From: Bacteroides ilei
GTDB taxonomy: Bacteria > Bacteroidota > Bacteroidia > Bacteroidales > Bacteroidaceae
Reading direction: 5' to 3'
Assembly (NCBI RefSeq): GCF_900128495.1
Contig: NZ_LT635801.1
Span: forward strand, 2,349,083 to 2,413,082
DNA length: 64,000 nt
Made by a program: the position numbers and the translations under genes. Under the pieces are notes generated by a model. It saw only the letters and a list, made by a program, of their open reading frames with translations. It did not search any database and was not told where the DNA came from. Shown piece by piece: positions 63,973 to 64,000 of this stretch (position 1 is its first letter; each line of letters begins with the position of its first letter).

Positions 63973-64000
63973 AATGCTAACAAATTATCATTTATATATT

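Overview
The window looks like a chromosomal segment of a Bacteroidales gut anaerobe (Bacteroides/Phocaeicola type). The evidence is the many Bacteroidetes promoters (TTTG near -33 and TAnnTTTG near -7), weak or absent Shine-Dalgarno sequences, families typical of the phylum (HU-CCDC81/SPOR, DUF4738, DUF4836, DUF3298, TonB receptors with a carboxypeptidase-regulatory domain), and the ATP synthase order D-C-x-B-E-F-H-A-G. I see no insertion sequence, prophage, CRISPR array or rRNA operon. Most of the window is housekeeping and metabolic core, with two drug-efflux islands.

Layout. 1-4.5 kb: tail of a basic protein, a small RNA, a DUF4738 lipoprotein coupled to UDP-glucose dehydrogenase, and divergently an HU/SPOR protein and a zinc-ribbon FHA protein. 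4.6-9.8 kb: a compact [FeFe]-hydrogenase operon, hydA-hydE-hydG-hydF, holding the enzyme and its three H-cluster maturases. 9.8-17.8 kb: an isolated cbiA, then an RND efflux operon (adaptor, pump, TolC) with a divergent AraC regulator. 17.9-21.1 kb: divergent uxaB/uxaC for hexuronate catabolism. 21.2-24.1 kb: walJ-like hydrolase, thiD, tRNA-Gly, ndk and two identical tRNA-Lys genes. 24.5-27.7 kb: a lipoprotein, a His-rich membrane protein and a TonB receptor. 27.9-34.9 kb: a YbhGFSR-like ABC-2 exporter operon with its own TolC and a divergent AraC regulator. 34.9-43 kb: lipB, DUF3298 lipoprotein, rsmG, MBL hydrolase, gcvP and fhs. 42.8-46.5 kb: alcohol dehydrogenase, a Nim/PPOX-like flavoprotein, a MATE pump and an aromatic-rich lipoprotein. 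46.6-53.8 kb: the complete F1Fo ATP synthase operon. 54-59.4 kb: yjbQ, an FtsX-type ABC transporter with a DUF4836 lipoprotein, rsmE and a bifunctional-nuclease-family protein. 59.4-64 kb: nucleoside permease, tmk, a second copy of the small RNA, an HU-family protein and a GH43-CBM6 secreted glycosidase.

Metabolic reading. The hydrogenase can dispose of fermentative electrons as H2. uxaB/uxaC feed galacturonate and glucuronate from plant polysaccharide towards KDG, and the GH43 enzyme points to the same hemicellulose diet. gcvP, lipB and fhs serve glycine and one-carbon metabolism. The ATP synthase appears proton-type by its c subunit and has the short epsilon subunit seen in Bacteroidetes.

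Most interesting non-coding signals: two near-identical approximately 65-nt small RNA genes (305-370 plus, 61609-61673 minus), whose conserved core is perfectly complementary over 12-13 nt to the leader of ndk just upstream of its start codon; a leader before gcvP with two hairpins whose loops are complementary and a 13-codon mini-ORF; and a promoter that makes the HU/SPOR mRNA essentially leaderless.
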